Positions 16,289 through 25,133 are shown, counted from the first letter of the stretch. The stretch: 64,000 bases of DNA from JBDHAC01 sp039588215 (GCA_039588215.1 JBDHAD010000011.1:1-64000), one strand, 5' to 3'. Program-made: numbers and translations. Notes: generated from the sequence alone by a model not told the origin.

Positions 16289-17059
16289 TCACGCGCTCAC
16301 CCTACCGAACCGGCGCTGACGACCCTGATAGTCGATCAACGCCTCGAACAAATGCTCGCGGTGGAAATCCGGCCACAGGACGGGTGTGACGTAGATCTCC
16401 GCATACGCGAGCTGCCAAAGAAGGAAGTTCGATATTCTCCATTCCCCCGACGATCGGATCAGTAAATCCGGGTCCGGCCACTCGCGAGTGAGAAGCGCGC
16501 CCGTGATGTCATCCTCGGTGATCTCGTCCGGAATCAGCGAGCCTTCCATGCAGCTCCGTGCCAGAGCCCGGCACGCGCGGACGATCTCCGCGCGCGATCC
16601 ATAGCTGATTGCGAGATGGACGAACAGCGCACCGCCGGCGGCGGTGGCGCGTTCCAGGTCCTCGATCGCCGCCAGCGCCGAGGCAGACAGGCGGTCCAAG
16701 TCGCCGAATACGCTGACCCTGATGCCGGCCTCCACGAGCTCTCCCTTCTCGCGCTCTACGTACTCCTCGAGAAGGGCCATGAGAGCGGACACCTCGCTCT
16801 CGGGCCGCTGCCAGTTCTCTTGTGAGAAGGCATAGAGGGTGAGGTGCGGGATCCCGGCCTCCGCGGCACCCTGTATGACCTCTCGAACCGCGTTCATCCC
16901 TGCCCGGTGTCCCTCCCAGCGCGGCAGGCCTCGGTCGGCTGCCCAGCGACCGTTTCCGTCCATGATGACGGCGACGTGTTGTGGGAGCTCGCGTTGACGA
17001 ACACGCTCGAGGGTCTCGGATCGAGATGTCGAGTCGGAGGCGTCGGCTCGTACGTTCAC
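16289..17059 (-). CDS. uppS: isoprenyl transferase (undecaprenyl diphosphate synthase)
   Basis: cis-prenyltransferase making undecaprenyl diphosphate, the carrier lipid for peptidoglycan. 256 residues from the GTG at 17059, one base after the thiI TAG; a longer version starting inside thiI is unlikely. Motifs: HVAVIMDGNGRWAADRGLPR with catalytic Asp, GHRAGMNAVREVI, TLYAFSQENWQRP, AISYGSRAEIVRA, and PDLLIRSSGEWRISNFLLWQ followed by AYAEIYVTPVLWPDF. An N-terminal extension of about 25 residues precedes the core. Confidence 0.96.
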   Translation of the reverse strand: MNVRADASDSTSRSETLERVRQRELPQHVAVIMDGNGRWAADRGLPRWEGHRAGMNAVREVIQGAAEAGIPHLTLYAFSQENWQRPESEVSALMALLEEYVEREKGELVEAGIRVSVFGDLDRLSASALAAIEDLERATAAGGALFVHLAISYGSRAEIVRACRALARSCMEGSLIPDEITEDDITGALLTREWPDPDLLIRSSGEWRISNFLLWQLAYAEIYVTPVLWPDFHREHLFEALIDYQGRQRRFGRVSA

Positions 17060-17060
17060 G

Positions 17061-18683
17061 CTAATTCGTCTCGGGTGTCTCGGGTTCTGTGCGCGCCGAA
17101 CCCCGCTCCAGCTTTCGCAAGCGTGGTGCCCCTCCGAGGAAGCTGTAGGCCTCGAAGCCATCCTGCTGCATCCGCTCGGCGAGGAAGGCGGTCCGCACCC
17201 CTTCCGCGCAAACGAGAACGTAGGTCAGCCCCCGATCCAACGCCGAATATTGTCGCTCCAGATCCTCGAACGCGCGGTGTTCCGCGTCCGGCCAATGCCA
17301 TCCGTTGAACGACTGGGGTTGCCGGGTATCGATCACACGCGCCCCCGGTGGGATCTCCGACACGTAAAGGTTGGGGCCCACGACTTCCGACGCGTGCAGC
17401 GACCGAAGCTTCAACACTTCCATACCTGCGATCGCGTTCATGAGCTCGGTACGCCCGACCGCCTCCTCCTGTGCGCGCGCCGCCTCGGGACTCGAGGCGG
17501 TCACCGGCCGGTCCGGGGCGACATCGCAATATTCGCGGACGTGCGCGGAAAGCTCGTACGTGCCGATCTCGCGAGCCCGAATGAGGATCTCCTCCTTGTG
17601 AAATCCGAGCAAGGGCCGGAGGATCGGATGGTCGGAGGCATCCTCGATCGCCCGCAGGTTCACCAACGTCTGCGAGGAGACCTGTCCCACGGACTCACCG
17701 GTCAGGATCGCCTCGGCGCCCCTCCGGACCGCGATCTCGGATGCGGCGCGATACATGAGCCGCTTGAGGACCACCTGGAGGTATGCGGGCTTCGCCCGTT
17801 CTCGCATCGCTCTCACAACCGGCTCGAACTCCAGCACATGCAGGCGCGGATGCGTCCCGTAGCTCCAACGGTCGGCGAGCACCTTGCTCACTTCGATGAC
17901 CATCCGCTTGTATGCGGCCCCACCGAGGTTGCAGAACACATAGTCGAGTGAGATACCGCGCCGGAGCGCCATCCACGCGGCAACGGGTGAGTCGAACCCC
18001 CCCGAGATGAGCCCCACCGCGCGTCCCTGCACACCGAGTGGCAAGCCGGCGGCACCCGTGACCCGGTCCTCGTAGAAATAGGCCCGATCATCTCGGACCT
18101 CAACGTGAACCGTCACATCGGGATCGTCGAGGTCTACGGTGGCTCCGGGATTCAGGGCCGCTCCCAGCTCGCGGTGAATGTCGTCCGAGTGGAACGAGTG
18201 CTCGCCCGCGCGCCGGGCCCGCACAGCGTACGTCCGACCCTTCACCCGCTCCCCAAACATGGATGCACCCTGCTCCACGATGTCGGGCAGACTCGCGTCG
18301 CACTCCCCGACGAGTAGCGAGCAGCTGCTCACCCCAAACGTACGGCGCAGTGGCTCGAGAAAATCCGCATTCGGCGACGTGACGTAGAACCTGCTCCAGC
18401 CGACGTCGATTCGCGCATCGACTCCCTCGTTGACAAACGCATCGCGGAGGTTCTGGAGAAGGCGATTCTGGAAGCGCGCGCGCGTGCGACGAGACTTGAT
18501 GGCGAGCTCACCTGAGAACCGGACGAGAGCCCGAGTGAGCTTAGGCCCGGACGGACCTCCGCTAGCGTCTCCCGCGCTCGTGCCGGGTGCCGGAGGCGCA
18601 GCTGCCGCGATCCCAGGCGCGGCGCCGTCGGGTTGGGTTCGAGGCTCCGTCATGACCCGTAAGAATACCGTCGCGTCGGGCAA
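17061..18683 (-). CDS. thiI: tRNA 4-thiouridine synthase ThiI with C-terminal rhodanese domain
   Basis: Sulfur transferase for s4U8 in tRNA and, in many species, thiazole synthesis. Order: Ala/Pro/Gly-rich N-terminal 45 residues, ferredoxin-like and THUMP domain (about 50-215), PP-loop SGGFDSPVAAWMALRRG, then REYCDVAPDRPVT, then a rhodanese domain with the catalytic Cys in YVLVCAEGVRTAFLAERM. The rhodanese Cys marks the E. coli-type enzyme able to make s4U. The start shown is TTG 18683, backed by GGAGAG; ATG 18653 is a possible alternative that only trims the low-complexity leader. Confidence 0.93.
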   Translation of the reverse strand: MPDATVFLRVMTEPRTQPDGAAPGIAAAAPPAPGTSAGDASGGPSGPKLTRALVRFSGELAIKSRRTRARFQNRLLQNLRDAFVNEGVDARIDVGWSRFYVTSPNADFLEPLRRTFGVSSCSLLVGECDASLPDIVEQGASMFGERVKGRTYAVRARRAGEHSFHSDDIHRELGAALNPGATVDLDDPDVTVHVEVRDDRAYFYEDRVTGAAGLPLGVQGRAVGLISGGFDSPVAAWMALRRGISLDYVFCNLGGAAYKRMVIEVSKVLADRWSYGTHPRLHVLEFEPVVRAMRERAKPAYLQVVLKRLMYRAASEIAVRRGAEAILTGESVGQVSSQTLVNLRAIEDASDHPILRPLLGFHKEEILIRAREIGTYELSAHVREYCDVAPDRPVTASSPEAARAQEEAVGRTELMNAIAGMEVLKLRSLHASEVVGPNLYVSEIPPGARVIDTRQPQSFNGWHWPDAEHRAFEDLERQYSALDRGLTYVLVCAEGVRTAFLAERMQQDGFEAYSFLGGAPRLRKLERGSARTEPETPETN

Positions 18684-18857
18684 AAGTCTCTCCGGGTCAG
18701 CCGGTCGCAGTTGACCATCCGGTATACAACGCTGACACGACCATGCATAACGGCATGAATAGCTGCGTCTTACGCTCTATGTCGCGTGTTGCGACGCAGA
18801 TCGCCGCGCGAGGGACCATTGTCTTCCTGATGGCCCGTCGGGTACATGGGTGGGGAA

Positions 18858-18931
18858 TGGCAGGGGCGGGATTTGAACCCGCGGCCAAGGGCTTATGAGT
18901 CCCCTGCTCTACCAGGCTGAGCTACCCTGCC
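18858..18931 (-). tRNA. tRNA with CAU anticodon (elongator Met, or Ile2)
   Basis: A 74-base cloverleaf on the minus strand: seven-base acceptor stem GGCAGGG/CCCTGCC with discriminator A, D arm GCTC/GAGC, anticodon loop CTCATAA, T arm GCGGG-TTCAAAT-CCCGC. The 3' CCA is not encoded. The paired first base argues against initiator tRNA. The anticodon stem GGGGA/GCCCT has an A31-G39 mismatch next to the loop and a G-T wobble at the other end. A CAU anticodon is shared by elongator Met and lysidine-modified Ile2, which I cannot separate by eye; Met is more likely. Lies between thiI and the ftsB-like gene. Confidence 0.93.
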
Positions 18932-18975
18932 GGAGAGAAACCGGAGCCGGGTCCGGTCCATGGTCGGCGCGTATG

Positions 18976-19338
18976 CTAATCGCCGTCGGAGTCGGAGGTC
19001 AAGTTTTGGGCGGCCTCCCCACCCACCTCTTCCACCCCGTCCTTCCCGAGGTCGACGAAGCGGTATAGGTGCTCGCCTGGCCTGAGGAAGCTGTATCGCT
19101 CGCGGGCCACTCGCTCGATCACCGCCGGGTCGGTCGTGAGGCTGTCCCCCCACGCCGCGAGCGAATCCGCCCACCGATGTAACGAGTCCACTCTCACGGC
19201 CGCCTCGGCCCTCGTGTGCTTGAGCTCCTGCAGATCGCGGAGACCGTACTCTCCACCGAGCAGGAAGTAGTACGCCGCCAGCATGGCGCCGACCGCGGTC
19301 AGACCTCGCGCGAGCCGACGTGCGAGCCGCTCAGGCAT
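18976..19338 (-). CDS. FtsB/DivIC-family septum formation initiator
   Basis: 120 residues. Short basic cytoplasmic start, one transmembrane helix (about 12-30, LTAVGAMLAAYYFLLGGEYG), coiled coil (31-70), then the family block DPAVIERVARERYSFLRPGEHLYRF. FtsB/DivIC bridges FtsQ and FtsL in the divisome. The ATG at 19338 overlaps the eno stop by eight bases (ATGCCTGA); a longer upstream reading lies inside eno. eno followed by ftsB is a common bacterial order. The acidic tail (NLTSDSDGD) is unremarkable. Confidence 0.85.
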   Translation of the reverse strand: MPERLARRLARGLTAVGAMLAAYYFLLGGEYGLRDLQELKHTRAEAAVRVDSLHRWADSLAAWGDSLTTDPAVIERVARERYSFLRPGEHLYRFVDLGKDGVEEVGGEAAQNLTSDSDGD

Positions 19339-20614
19339 AGAGCGATCTCCCGGGATACGACGCGGCGGTCCCGAGCTCCTCTTCGATGCGCAGCAGCTGG
19401 TTGTACTTGGCCACGCGTTCCGAGCGACAGGCCGAGCCGGTCTTGATCTGCCCGGCCTCGGTCCCAACCGCGAGATCTGCGATGAACGTGTCCTCTGTTT
19501 CTCCGGAGCGGTGCGAGATCACGACGCCCCACCCCTGCTCGGACGCCATGCGGATCGCATCCAACGTCTCCGTTACCGTTCCGATCTGGTTGAGCTTGAT
19601 CAGGATCGCGTTACCGACGCCTTCATCGAAGCCTCGTTGAAGACGTTCCACGTTCGTCACGAAGATGTCGTCGCCCACGAGCTGAACGCGGGATCCGAGG
19701 CCCTCCGTTAGAGCTGCCCAGCCCGCCCAGTCGTCCTCTGCCAGTCCATCCTCTATCGAGACGATCGGATACGCGTCGAGCCAGGACGCGTACAACGCGA
19801 TCATGTCCCCGGCGGTGTGATCACCTGCCTCACCCGCGCTCCCGAGTCGGTAGACTCCACCGTCCTCGTACAGCTCGGAGGCCGCGCAGTCGAGGGCGAG
19901 AGCGATGTCCTCGCCCGGCCGGTAACCGGCGTCCTCGATCGACGCGAGGATCAGGTCCAACGCCTGTCGATTGGACTCCAGGTCCGGCGCGACTCCCCCC
20001 TCGTCACCCACGGACGTCGTGTATCCGCCTTTCGCCAGCCGGCTACGCAAGGCATGGAACACCTCTACGCCCGCTCTCAATCCTTCGGAGAACGTCACGG
20101 CCCCGACGGGAATCACCATGAACTCTTGGATATCCACGTTGTTGTCGGCATGAACGCCACCGTTGAGGATGTTCAGCATAGGCACCGGAAGGATCCGGCT
20201 CTCCTCGCCGCCCAGCCGTCGATACAGTGGGGCTCCCGCTTCGACCGCGGCTGCGCGTGCGGCCGCCATCGAGACAGCCAGCAAGGCATTGGCCCCCAGG
20301 CGACCCTTGTTCGCCGTCCCGTCGAGCTCGATCAGCAGGTGGTCGAGGGCGGTCTGGTCGGCGGGCTCGTGCCCCAGCATTGCGCTCCGGATTTCGCCGC
20401 GCACGTGACCGACCGCCTCGAGCACTCCCTTGCCTCCGTACCGACTCCCATCTCCATCGCGCAGCTCCACGGCCTCGTGCTCGCCCGTGGATGCACCACT
20501 GGGTACGCCGGCGCGGCCGATCACGCCGCTTGCGAGTTGTAGCTCCGCCTCGACCGTTGGGTTGCCGCGCGAATCCAGGATCTCGCGGGCACGAACGTCG
20601 ACGATCGCCGACAT
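19331..20614 (-). CDS. eno: enolase
   Basis: 2-phosphoglycerate dehydratase of glycolysis. 427 residues, usual length. It begins IVDVRAREILDSRGNPTVEAEL, includes VPSGASTGEHEAVELRDGD, MNILNGGVHADNNVDIQEFM with the His ligand region, SIEDGLAEDDWAGW and C-terminal SHRSGETEDTFIADLAVG. Preceded by GAGGTGA and by its own promoter; starts an eno-ftsB-tRNA stretch. Confidence 0.98.
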   Translation of the reverse strand: MSAIVDVRAREILDSRGNPTVEAELQLASGVIGRAGVPSGASTGEHEAVELRDGDGSRYGGKGVLEAVGHVRGEIRSAMLGHEPADQTALDHLLIELDGTANKGRLGANALLAVSMAAARAAAVEAGAPLYRRLGGEESRILPVPMLNILNGGVHADNNVDIQEFMVIPVGAVTFSEGLRAGVEVFHALRSRLAKGGYTTSVGDEGGVAPDLESNRQALDLILASIEDAGYRPGEDIALALDCAASELYEDGGVYRLGSAGEAGDHTAGDMIALYASWLDAYPIVSIEDGLAEDDWAGWAALTEGLGSRVQLVGDDIFVTNVERLQRGFDEGVGNAILIKLNQIGTVTETLDAIRMASEQGWGVVISHRSGETEDTFIADLAVGTEAGQIKTGSACRSERVAKYNQLLRIEEELGTAASYPGRSLYA

Positions 20615-20716
20615 GCGTCACCTCGTGCGGTTCGGTTCGCTGTATGATCGTGAGATCGACTCCGGGAGGCCCAACCCTGCGGCACGCGCCGCCCCGACCC
20701 CACCCGTACCAGGTTC

Positions 20717-20745
20717 ATAGTGTCCGGTAGGACGGACCCGAACAA
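20717..20745 (-). promoter_or_regulatory. predicted promoter for eno-ftsB
   Basis: Minus strand -35 TTGTTC (20745-20740), 17-base spacer, -10 CACTAT (20722-20717). The start would be near 20710, about 95 bases before the eno ATG, in the 181-base gap after plsC. Confidence 0.5.
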
Positions 20746-20769
20746 GGGGTCCAGGGACGCGGTTTCACT

Positions 20770-20788
20770 CCGGCCGCCAGGCGGCCGG
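20770..20788. terminator. GC-rich palindrome after plsC, possible transcript end
   Basis: CCGGCCGCC and GGCGGCCGG around a single A make a nine-base symmetrical hairpin eight bases beyond the plsC stop. It lacks a T-run, so termination would need Rho or another factor; it may only stabilise the 3' end. Confidence 0.4.
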
Positions 20789-20795
20789 CCAGCGA

Positions 20796-21542
20796 CTATG
20801 CGATGGACGCGTGGTCGTGAGAGCCAGGCTCGCCGCGAAGCCGCTCCAACAGTTGCTCGACGGTCTTGCGGGTGCGTTGAGCGAGGGCGTTGCGATCGGC
20901 GGCGGTCATGCCTCCGAGCGGAACTCTGCTCGCGCACCGCAAACGGATGACTCCGGGGTGGATCCGTCGCGCGCCCCTCGGTAGGACGTGCCGGCCCCCC
21001 TCGATTGCCAATGGCACGAGGTCGGCCTGTGTTTCGATGGCGAGCGTGAACGCCCCTTTCTTGAAGCGCTTGAGTCCCCCGTCCGGAGAGCGCGTACCCT
21101 CCGGGAAAAAAACGAGAGAGAGCCCGTCGCGCTCCATCCGCTTCCCGGCGGCTCGGATCACCTCGCTGGCGAGAGCCGGATTGCCCCGATCGATGAATGC
21201 GTGCCCGGCCGATCGACACGCAGCACCGAAGATGGGGATCCTTCCCAGTTCCTGTTTGGCCACGAAACGGAGCGAGACCGGCAGGACAGCCATCATCGCC
21301 CACACGTCGAACAGCGATTGGTGGTTCGACACGAACAGGTGCGCCTCACCCGGTCGCACGTGCTCGAGGCCCTCCGCTTCAACCCGCACGCCAGCCGCCC
21401 GCAAGAGCGATCGAGACCAGTTGCGGTGCACCCAGTCGTACCAGCCCCTCCCGGCTCGTACGATCCCACCGACGACCGCCGTGAGGGAGAAGAATAGCGT
21501 CGAGAGGAAGGCCACGACGAGGAACCACACGGTACGGATCAC
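20796..21542 (-). CDS. plsC: 1-acyl-sn-glycerol-3-phosphate acyltransferase
   Basis: Adds the second acyl chain in phosphatidate synthesis. 248 residues with an N-terminal membrane helix (TVWFLVVAFLSTLFFSLTAV). PlsC motifs: NHQSLFD (HX4D-type NHxSxxD), GRIPIFGAACRSAGHAFIDR, FFPEGTRSPDGGLKRFKKGA and VPLAIEG. The GTG start overlaps the thiL stop as GTGA. It supplies the substrate of CdsA encoded 5 kb away on the same strand. Confidence 0.92.
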   Translation of the reverse strand: MIRTVWFLVVAFLSTLFFSLTAVVGGIVRAGRGWYDWVHRNWSRSLLRAAGVRVEAEGLEHVRPGEAHLFVSNHQSLFDVWAMMAVLPVSLRFVAKQELGRIPIFGAACRSAGHAFIDRGNPALASEVIRAAGKRMERDGLSLVFFPEGTRSPDGGLKRFKKGAFTLAIETQADLVPLAIEGGRHVLPRGARRIHPGVIRLRCASRVPLGGMTAADRNALAQRTRKTVEQLLERLRGEPGSHDHASIA

Positions 21543-22585
21543 GACCGGTCTGCTCCGTCAAAATGATCGAACCCCCGAGCTTCCAGATCATGAGCCGTCC
21601 CGTCGGGACCGATCCATCGCACCCCGCGTTCGAACGGGACCGTTTCCCCAATGCGAGATAGCGGCAGACCGAAGGCCGCGGCGAAGGGCGCTGCCAGCGC
21701 GCCCAGCACGCCCGGGGCCGCCGCGATCAAAAGCTCGTAGTCTTCACCGCCCGAGAGTTTCAGCTGAAACGCTGCGTCGCTCTCCGCGAAACTCCGCAAA
21801 GAGGGAGCCGTGGGAATCGCCGCCAGTTCGATTGAGGCACCCACGCCCGAGGCTGCCGCGAGGTGACGCGCGTCGCGTGTAAGTCCGTCCGACACGTCGA
21901 TCAACGCGTGCAGCGAGGCGCGTTCCACCAGCCATCGGGCCTCCTTCAAGCGCGGGGTCGGCCGTTCGAACGCACGCCTCGCATCAGGGGCCGGTTCCAG
22001 TCCGCGTTGGAAATCGGCGACTGCCGCCGCGGCCCCGCCGAGGTGACCGGTGAGCCACAGCTCGTCTCCCGGTTCGGCTCCAGCCCGAGTTACGGGTGCG
22101 GGGCAATGTCCCACCGCGGTGACATCGACCATGACGGGTCCCGGTGATCCACCCACGTCCCCCCCGAGCAACTCCCCGCCGTGGTCTGCGAGGCAGTCTC
22201 CGATGCCGGTCCCGATCGAGGCGGCCACCGGCTCCCCAAGCTCGGGTGGAAGCGCGAGCGCGATGAGGACACCCAGGGGCTCCGCCGCCATGGCCGCCAG
22301 ATCGCTGAGGGCGACAGCCACGGCTCGATACCCGACGGTCTCCCAGGTCGTCCAGGCACGCCGAAAGTGAATGTCCTCCACGCACGCGTCGGAGCTCAAG
22401 ACCAGCCGGCTGGCCGAAGGAGGGCTCAGCGCGGCTGCGTCATCCCCGAGGGGGACGTGGAGCCAATCGGGCCGGGACCCAGCCCCTCCCGCTGAATCCA
22501 CCAGCGCACGTATGAGGTCGGACTCCGGCCCGGCGGCGAGGCCGAGCTTCGGCCTGGAGACGTGGTCACCGACGTCACCACTCAC
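21539..22585 (-). CDS. thiL: thiamine-monophosphate kinase
   Basis: Phosphorylates thiamine phosphate to the active diphosphate. 348 residues from the GTG at 22585, which overlaps the nnrDE stop as GTGA; a longer upstream frame inside nnrDE is rejected. PurM-like fold with HVPLGDDAAALSPP, LSSDACVEDIHFRRAW, YRAVAVALSDLAAMAAEP, LLGGDVGGSPGP, IDVSDGLTRDARHLA and SGGEDYELLIA, matching ThiL signatures in order. Confidence 0.94.
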   Translation of the reverse strand: MSGDVGDHVSRPKLGLAAGPESDLIRALVDSAGGAGSRPDWLHVPLGDDAAALSPPSASRLVLSSDACVEDIHFRRAWTTWETVGYRAVAVALSDLAAMAAEPLGVLIALALPPELGEPVAASIGTGIGDCLADHGGELLGGDVGGSPGPVMVDVTAVGHCPAPVTRAGAEPGDELWLTGHLGGAAAAVADFQRGLEPAPDARRAFERPTPRLKEARWLVERASLHALIDVSDGLTRDARHLAAASGVGASIELAAIPTAPSLRSFAESDAAFQLKLSGGEDYELLIAAAPGVLGALAAPFAAAFGLPLSRIGETVPFERGVRWIGPDGTAHDLEARGFDHFDGADRS

Positions 22586-24162
22586 GTAACTACCACATCT
22601 CCGACCGACGGAAGGGCGATCAAGACGCTTTGCCACTGGGGGAGCCTCTCGTCCTCGAGCGCCGCCCGCGCGCCAGCTATACGCTCGGGCACATCGGCGG
22701 CCGAATGTCCGATCGAGTGAGGTGCATGGGTCGCGGAGATCCCGGTAACCATCAGCGCCGCGCTCGCCGCGTCTGCCGGGGCAAGACCCGCGGCCAGGTA
22801 CGCGCCGGCCAGCCCAGTGAGCACATCCCCCATGCCTCCCGTAGCCAAGGCGGGGGTCAGGAGGGTCGTTACGCGGAGGGGCTCGCCCTCCTGAGCCACC
22901 CAGGAAGGGGCGCCCTTGAGCAGGACGGTCGCATGGAAACGCTCCGAGGCCTCCCGCGCCGCACCGGGTGGATCGGCGACGACCTCATCCAACGCGCGCC
23001 CGAGCAACCGCGCCATCTCCCCCGGATGAGGCGTCAGGAGCGCAGCGCCAAGCAGTGCGTCCGTGAGGGCATCCGCCCTCCCCTCCCAGAGGTTCAATCC
23101 GTCGGCATCGAGCAGGATAGCCGTTTCACCGCGTGTCGCGAGGACATGATCGACCAGTGCCACGCGCGCCGGCTCGCGCCCAAGCCCCGGTCCGACGGCG
23201 ATCGCGTCCGCCCAGGCTGCGGACTCGGCCACGCCGTCCAACGAGTCCCATGGAACGAAGACGGCTTCAGGGACCGCCGTCTGCACGATCTCACGGTTTT
23301 CCGGCGCGCTCACCACACGCACGATGCCGACCCCTCCCCGAACCGCCGTGCGGGCGGCGAGTACCGCTGCGCCGGCCATGCCCGCCTGACCGGCGACGAG
23401 CGTGAGGTATCCGGCACTTCCCTTATGCGCGTTCGCTGCCCGAGGTCCGAGCATATCCTCTCCCACCCAGGCGGCCGTGATCGCGCGAGCCCCAGGGATC
23501 TGGTCCGGTGGCGGAAAGCCGATCTCCACGCCGAACAGGTCGCCGCAGCGGGCGCGCGCGGGGAAGCGGAGGAGGCCCAGCTTCGGCCACCCGAAGGAGA
23601 CCGTTAGCGTCGCGCGGATGCAGGCGCCGGGGACTGTGCCGGTGCTGAAATTCGCTCCGCTCGGACCATCGACGGCCACGATCGGAACTCCCATCGAGTT
23701 GGCCGTCTCGATGATCGAGGCCTGTGGCTCGCGGGGTGCTGCCGACAGTCCCGTCCCCAGAATCCCGTCCAGGAGGACCGCGGCACCGATGGCCTGGCTC
23801 GGGAGCTCCTCCGGGTCCGCCAGCGGGATCCGCCAGCCCAGCAACACATCCGGCTCCGGTGGCTTGCTTCCGCATCGAACGGCGGCCACGTCCCGCCCCC
23901 AGGCGTTGAGCGTCCGCAGGGCGACCAGCGCGTCCGCTCCGTTGTGGCCGCTTCCAGCCAGGGCGACAACCCGTCCTTCGGGCCATCGGTGCTGGACCAG
24001 CCTTGCAACTTCACGCCCCGCATTCTCGATGAGAGCGCGCTCGGAAATCGAGCCGGAGCCGGTTGCCGCGCGATCGATCGCGGCCATCTCCTCGGCGGTG
24101 GGGAGCCAGACCTGGCGGGCTGCCGCCCGCCACCATGCGTGGCGGGTGGTGAGGACGTTCAT
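22582..24162 (-). CDS. nnrD: bifunctional NAD(P)H-hydrate epimerase / ADP-dependent (S)-NAD(P)H-hydrate dehydratase
   Basis: Metabolite-repair enzyme restoring damaged NADH and NADPH. 526 residues. The N-terminal epimerase (NnrE, YjeF_N, about 15-225) shows LAGSGHNGADALVALRTL and VAVDGPSGANFSTG. The C-terminal dehydratase (NnrD, ribokinase-like, about 235-510) shows HKGSAGYLTLVAG, AIAVGPGLGRE, LDADGLNLW, LTPHPGEMARLLG, LLKGAPSWV and ATGGMGDVLTGLAGAYLAAG. The fusion is common. Start ATG without a clear Shine-Dalgarno; the first 15 residues are uncertain. Coupled to thiL by GTGA. Confidence 0.95.
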   Translation of the reverse strand: MNVLTTRHAWWRAAARQVWLPTAEEMAAIDRAATGSGSISERALIENAGREVARLVQHRWPEGRVVALAGSGHNGADALVALRTLNAWGRDVAAVRCGSKPPEPDVLLGWRIPLADPEELPSQAIGAAVLLDGILGTGLSAAPREPQASIIETANSMGVPIVAVDGPSGANFSTGTVPGACIRATLTVSFGWPKLGLLRFPARARCGDLFGVEIGFPPPDQIPGARAITAAWVGEDMLGPRAANAHKGSAGYLTLVAGQAGMAGAAVLAARTAVRGGVGIVRVVSAPENREIVQTAVPEAVFVPWDSLDGVAESAAWADAIAVGPGLGREPARVALVDHVLATRGETAILLDADGLNLWEGRADALTDALLGAALLTPHPGEMARLLGRALDEVVADPPGAAREASERFHATVLLKGAPSWVAQEGEPLRVTTLLTPALATGGMGDVLTGLAGAYLAAGLAPADAASAALMVTGISATHAPHSIGHSAADVPERIAGARAALEDERLPQWQSVLIALPSVGDVVVT

Positions 24163-24193
24163 GGCTGTGCGGCCGCCGAGCCGCCCGCCAAGG

Positions 24194-24391
24194 CTACTTG
24201 TAGGACTGCTGGATGGTTCGACCGAAGCTGATCTCGCCGTTGTCGATCCGGATATTGAATCCGCACTCGGGGTTCGAGCAAACCCATGCCTTGTATCGAA
24301 TCGGAGCTCCGTCCCGCCCGTAGTCCGAGAGCGGGATCAGCACGCCCTCCTTGCAGCTCAGACACTGTGTGAAACGGCTAGAATCATCCAC
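24194..24391 (-). CDS. small zinc-ribbon protein of unknown function
   Basis: 65 residues from GTG 24391, backed by a strong GGGAGGGG element; a TTG at 24409 in the same frame overlaps that element and is less likely. Two cysteine pairs, CLSC and CSNPEC, spaced 27 residues apart, form a probable zinc ribbon; the rest is polar with the C-terminal motif GRTIQQSYK. No domain name can be given with certainty. It sits 31 bases before nnrDE and 120 bases after the Minf_1886-type gene, and may belong to either transcript. Confidence 0.7.
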   Translation of the reverse strand: MDDSSRFTQCLSCKEGVLIPLSDYGRDGAPIRYKAWVCSNPECGFNIRIDNGEISFGRTIQQSYK

Positions 24392-24510
24392 GCGGTCACC
24401 CCTCCCCAAGATTGAACGGCCAATTCGTCGAGCCCTTTCCGGGCCTTCGGTGTCCGATCAAACAGCCGCCGCCCGCGCCCCACTCGGTCGCGTGGCGGAC
24501 CAATGGTCCC

Positions 24511-24888
24511 TTATCGCCCCCAGGGGTAGCTGTGTTCGAACGCTTCCTCGAACGTGAACAGGTCCTCGAAATCCTCACGACTGTCGTGCGGTTGTTTGAT
24601 CAACACACCGCAGTCGACGAGGGCGAAGACGATCTCTCCCATGTCCGCCGTGGAGTGAACGCCCCAATGCTCCAGTACGGTTCGCGCCATGGGACCGAAC
24701 CGCTCCAGGGCCAGACTGCGAACGGCGTCCGCGACTTCCGGGCCGGAGATGTGTCGAGGGACATCCAGTTGAGCCAGACGACCATGAAGCGCGGTCAGGA
24801 CGAAGAGGTAGGCCGACTCGGCATACCTCGGATTCCGTCGCTGTAACTGCGCCAACACGCTCTCCATAACCGTCTCGCTCATCCCCAC
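24511..24888 (-). CDS. Minf_1886 family protein
   Basis: 125 residues, function unknown, family recognised from the pattern QLQRRNPRYAESAYLFVLTA near the start and MGEIVFALVDCGVLIKQPHD, EDFEDLFTFEEAFE at the end. Soluble, no signal or membrane segment. The GTG at 24888 has GGAAG six bases upstream; ATG 24882 is the alternative, and an ATG at 24951 would add 21 atypical residues. A strong promoter lies at 24985-25014. The neighbouring zinc-ribbon gene may be co-transcribed. Confidence 0.75.
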   Translation of the reverse strand: MGMSETVMESVLAQLQRRNPRYAESAYLFVLTALHGRLAQLDVPRHISGPEVADAVRSLALERFGPMARTVLEHWGVHSTADMGEIVFALVDCGVLIKQPHDSREDFEDLFTFEEAFEHSYPWGR

Positions 24889-24984
24889 GCCGTTCTTCCG
24901 CCCGAACAACCGTCGCGTTTCATCCACACAGTCCGCGACCCCAGGCACCATCGCGGAGGCACCGACTCGCCTCGCCGGCGCGAA

Positions 24985-25014
24985 TAATTAGATGCCACAA
25001 GAACTTGGCGTCAA
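24985..25014 (-). promoter_or_regulatory. predicted strong promoter for the Minf_1886-type gene
   Basis: Minus strand -35 TTGACG (25014-25009), 18-base spacer, -10 TAATTA (24990-24985) in an unusually AT-rich patch. The start would be near 24978, giving a leader of about 90 bases. It is one of the best matches to consensus in the window. Confidence 0.7.
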
Positions 25015-25066
25015 GTAGACTATGGCCCGGGTCGCAATTCCCGTTCCCGAACACTCTCTCCGTACG

Positions 25067-25089
25067 CCGACGACATTCGTGTCGATCGG
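25067..25089 (-). terminator. bulged hairpin with CGAA tetraloop downstream of glyA
   Basis: On the minus strand CCGA-T-CGACA, loop CGAA, TGTCG-TCGG: nine paired bases with one bulge, 45 bases past the glyA stop. It has no T-run, so it is at best a weak or factor-assisted terminator separating glyA from the promoter at 24985-25014. Confidence 0.35.
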
Positions 25090-25133
25090 GGTCGTTTGGA
25101 GGCGTCTCGCTCGACCTGGATCGGGTGAGGGGC

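Noticed and set aside
18697..18888. Short minus-strand open frame partly over the tRNA gene
   Set aside because: Overlaps a well-folded tRNA and has no Shine-Dalgarno or relatives visible.
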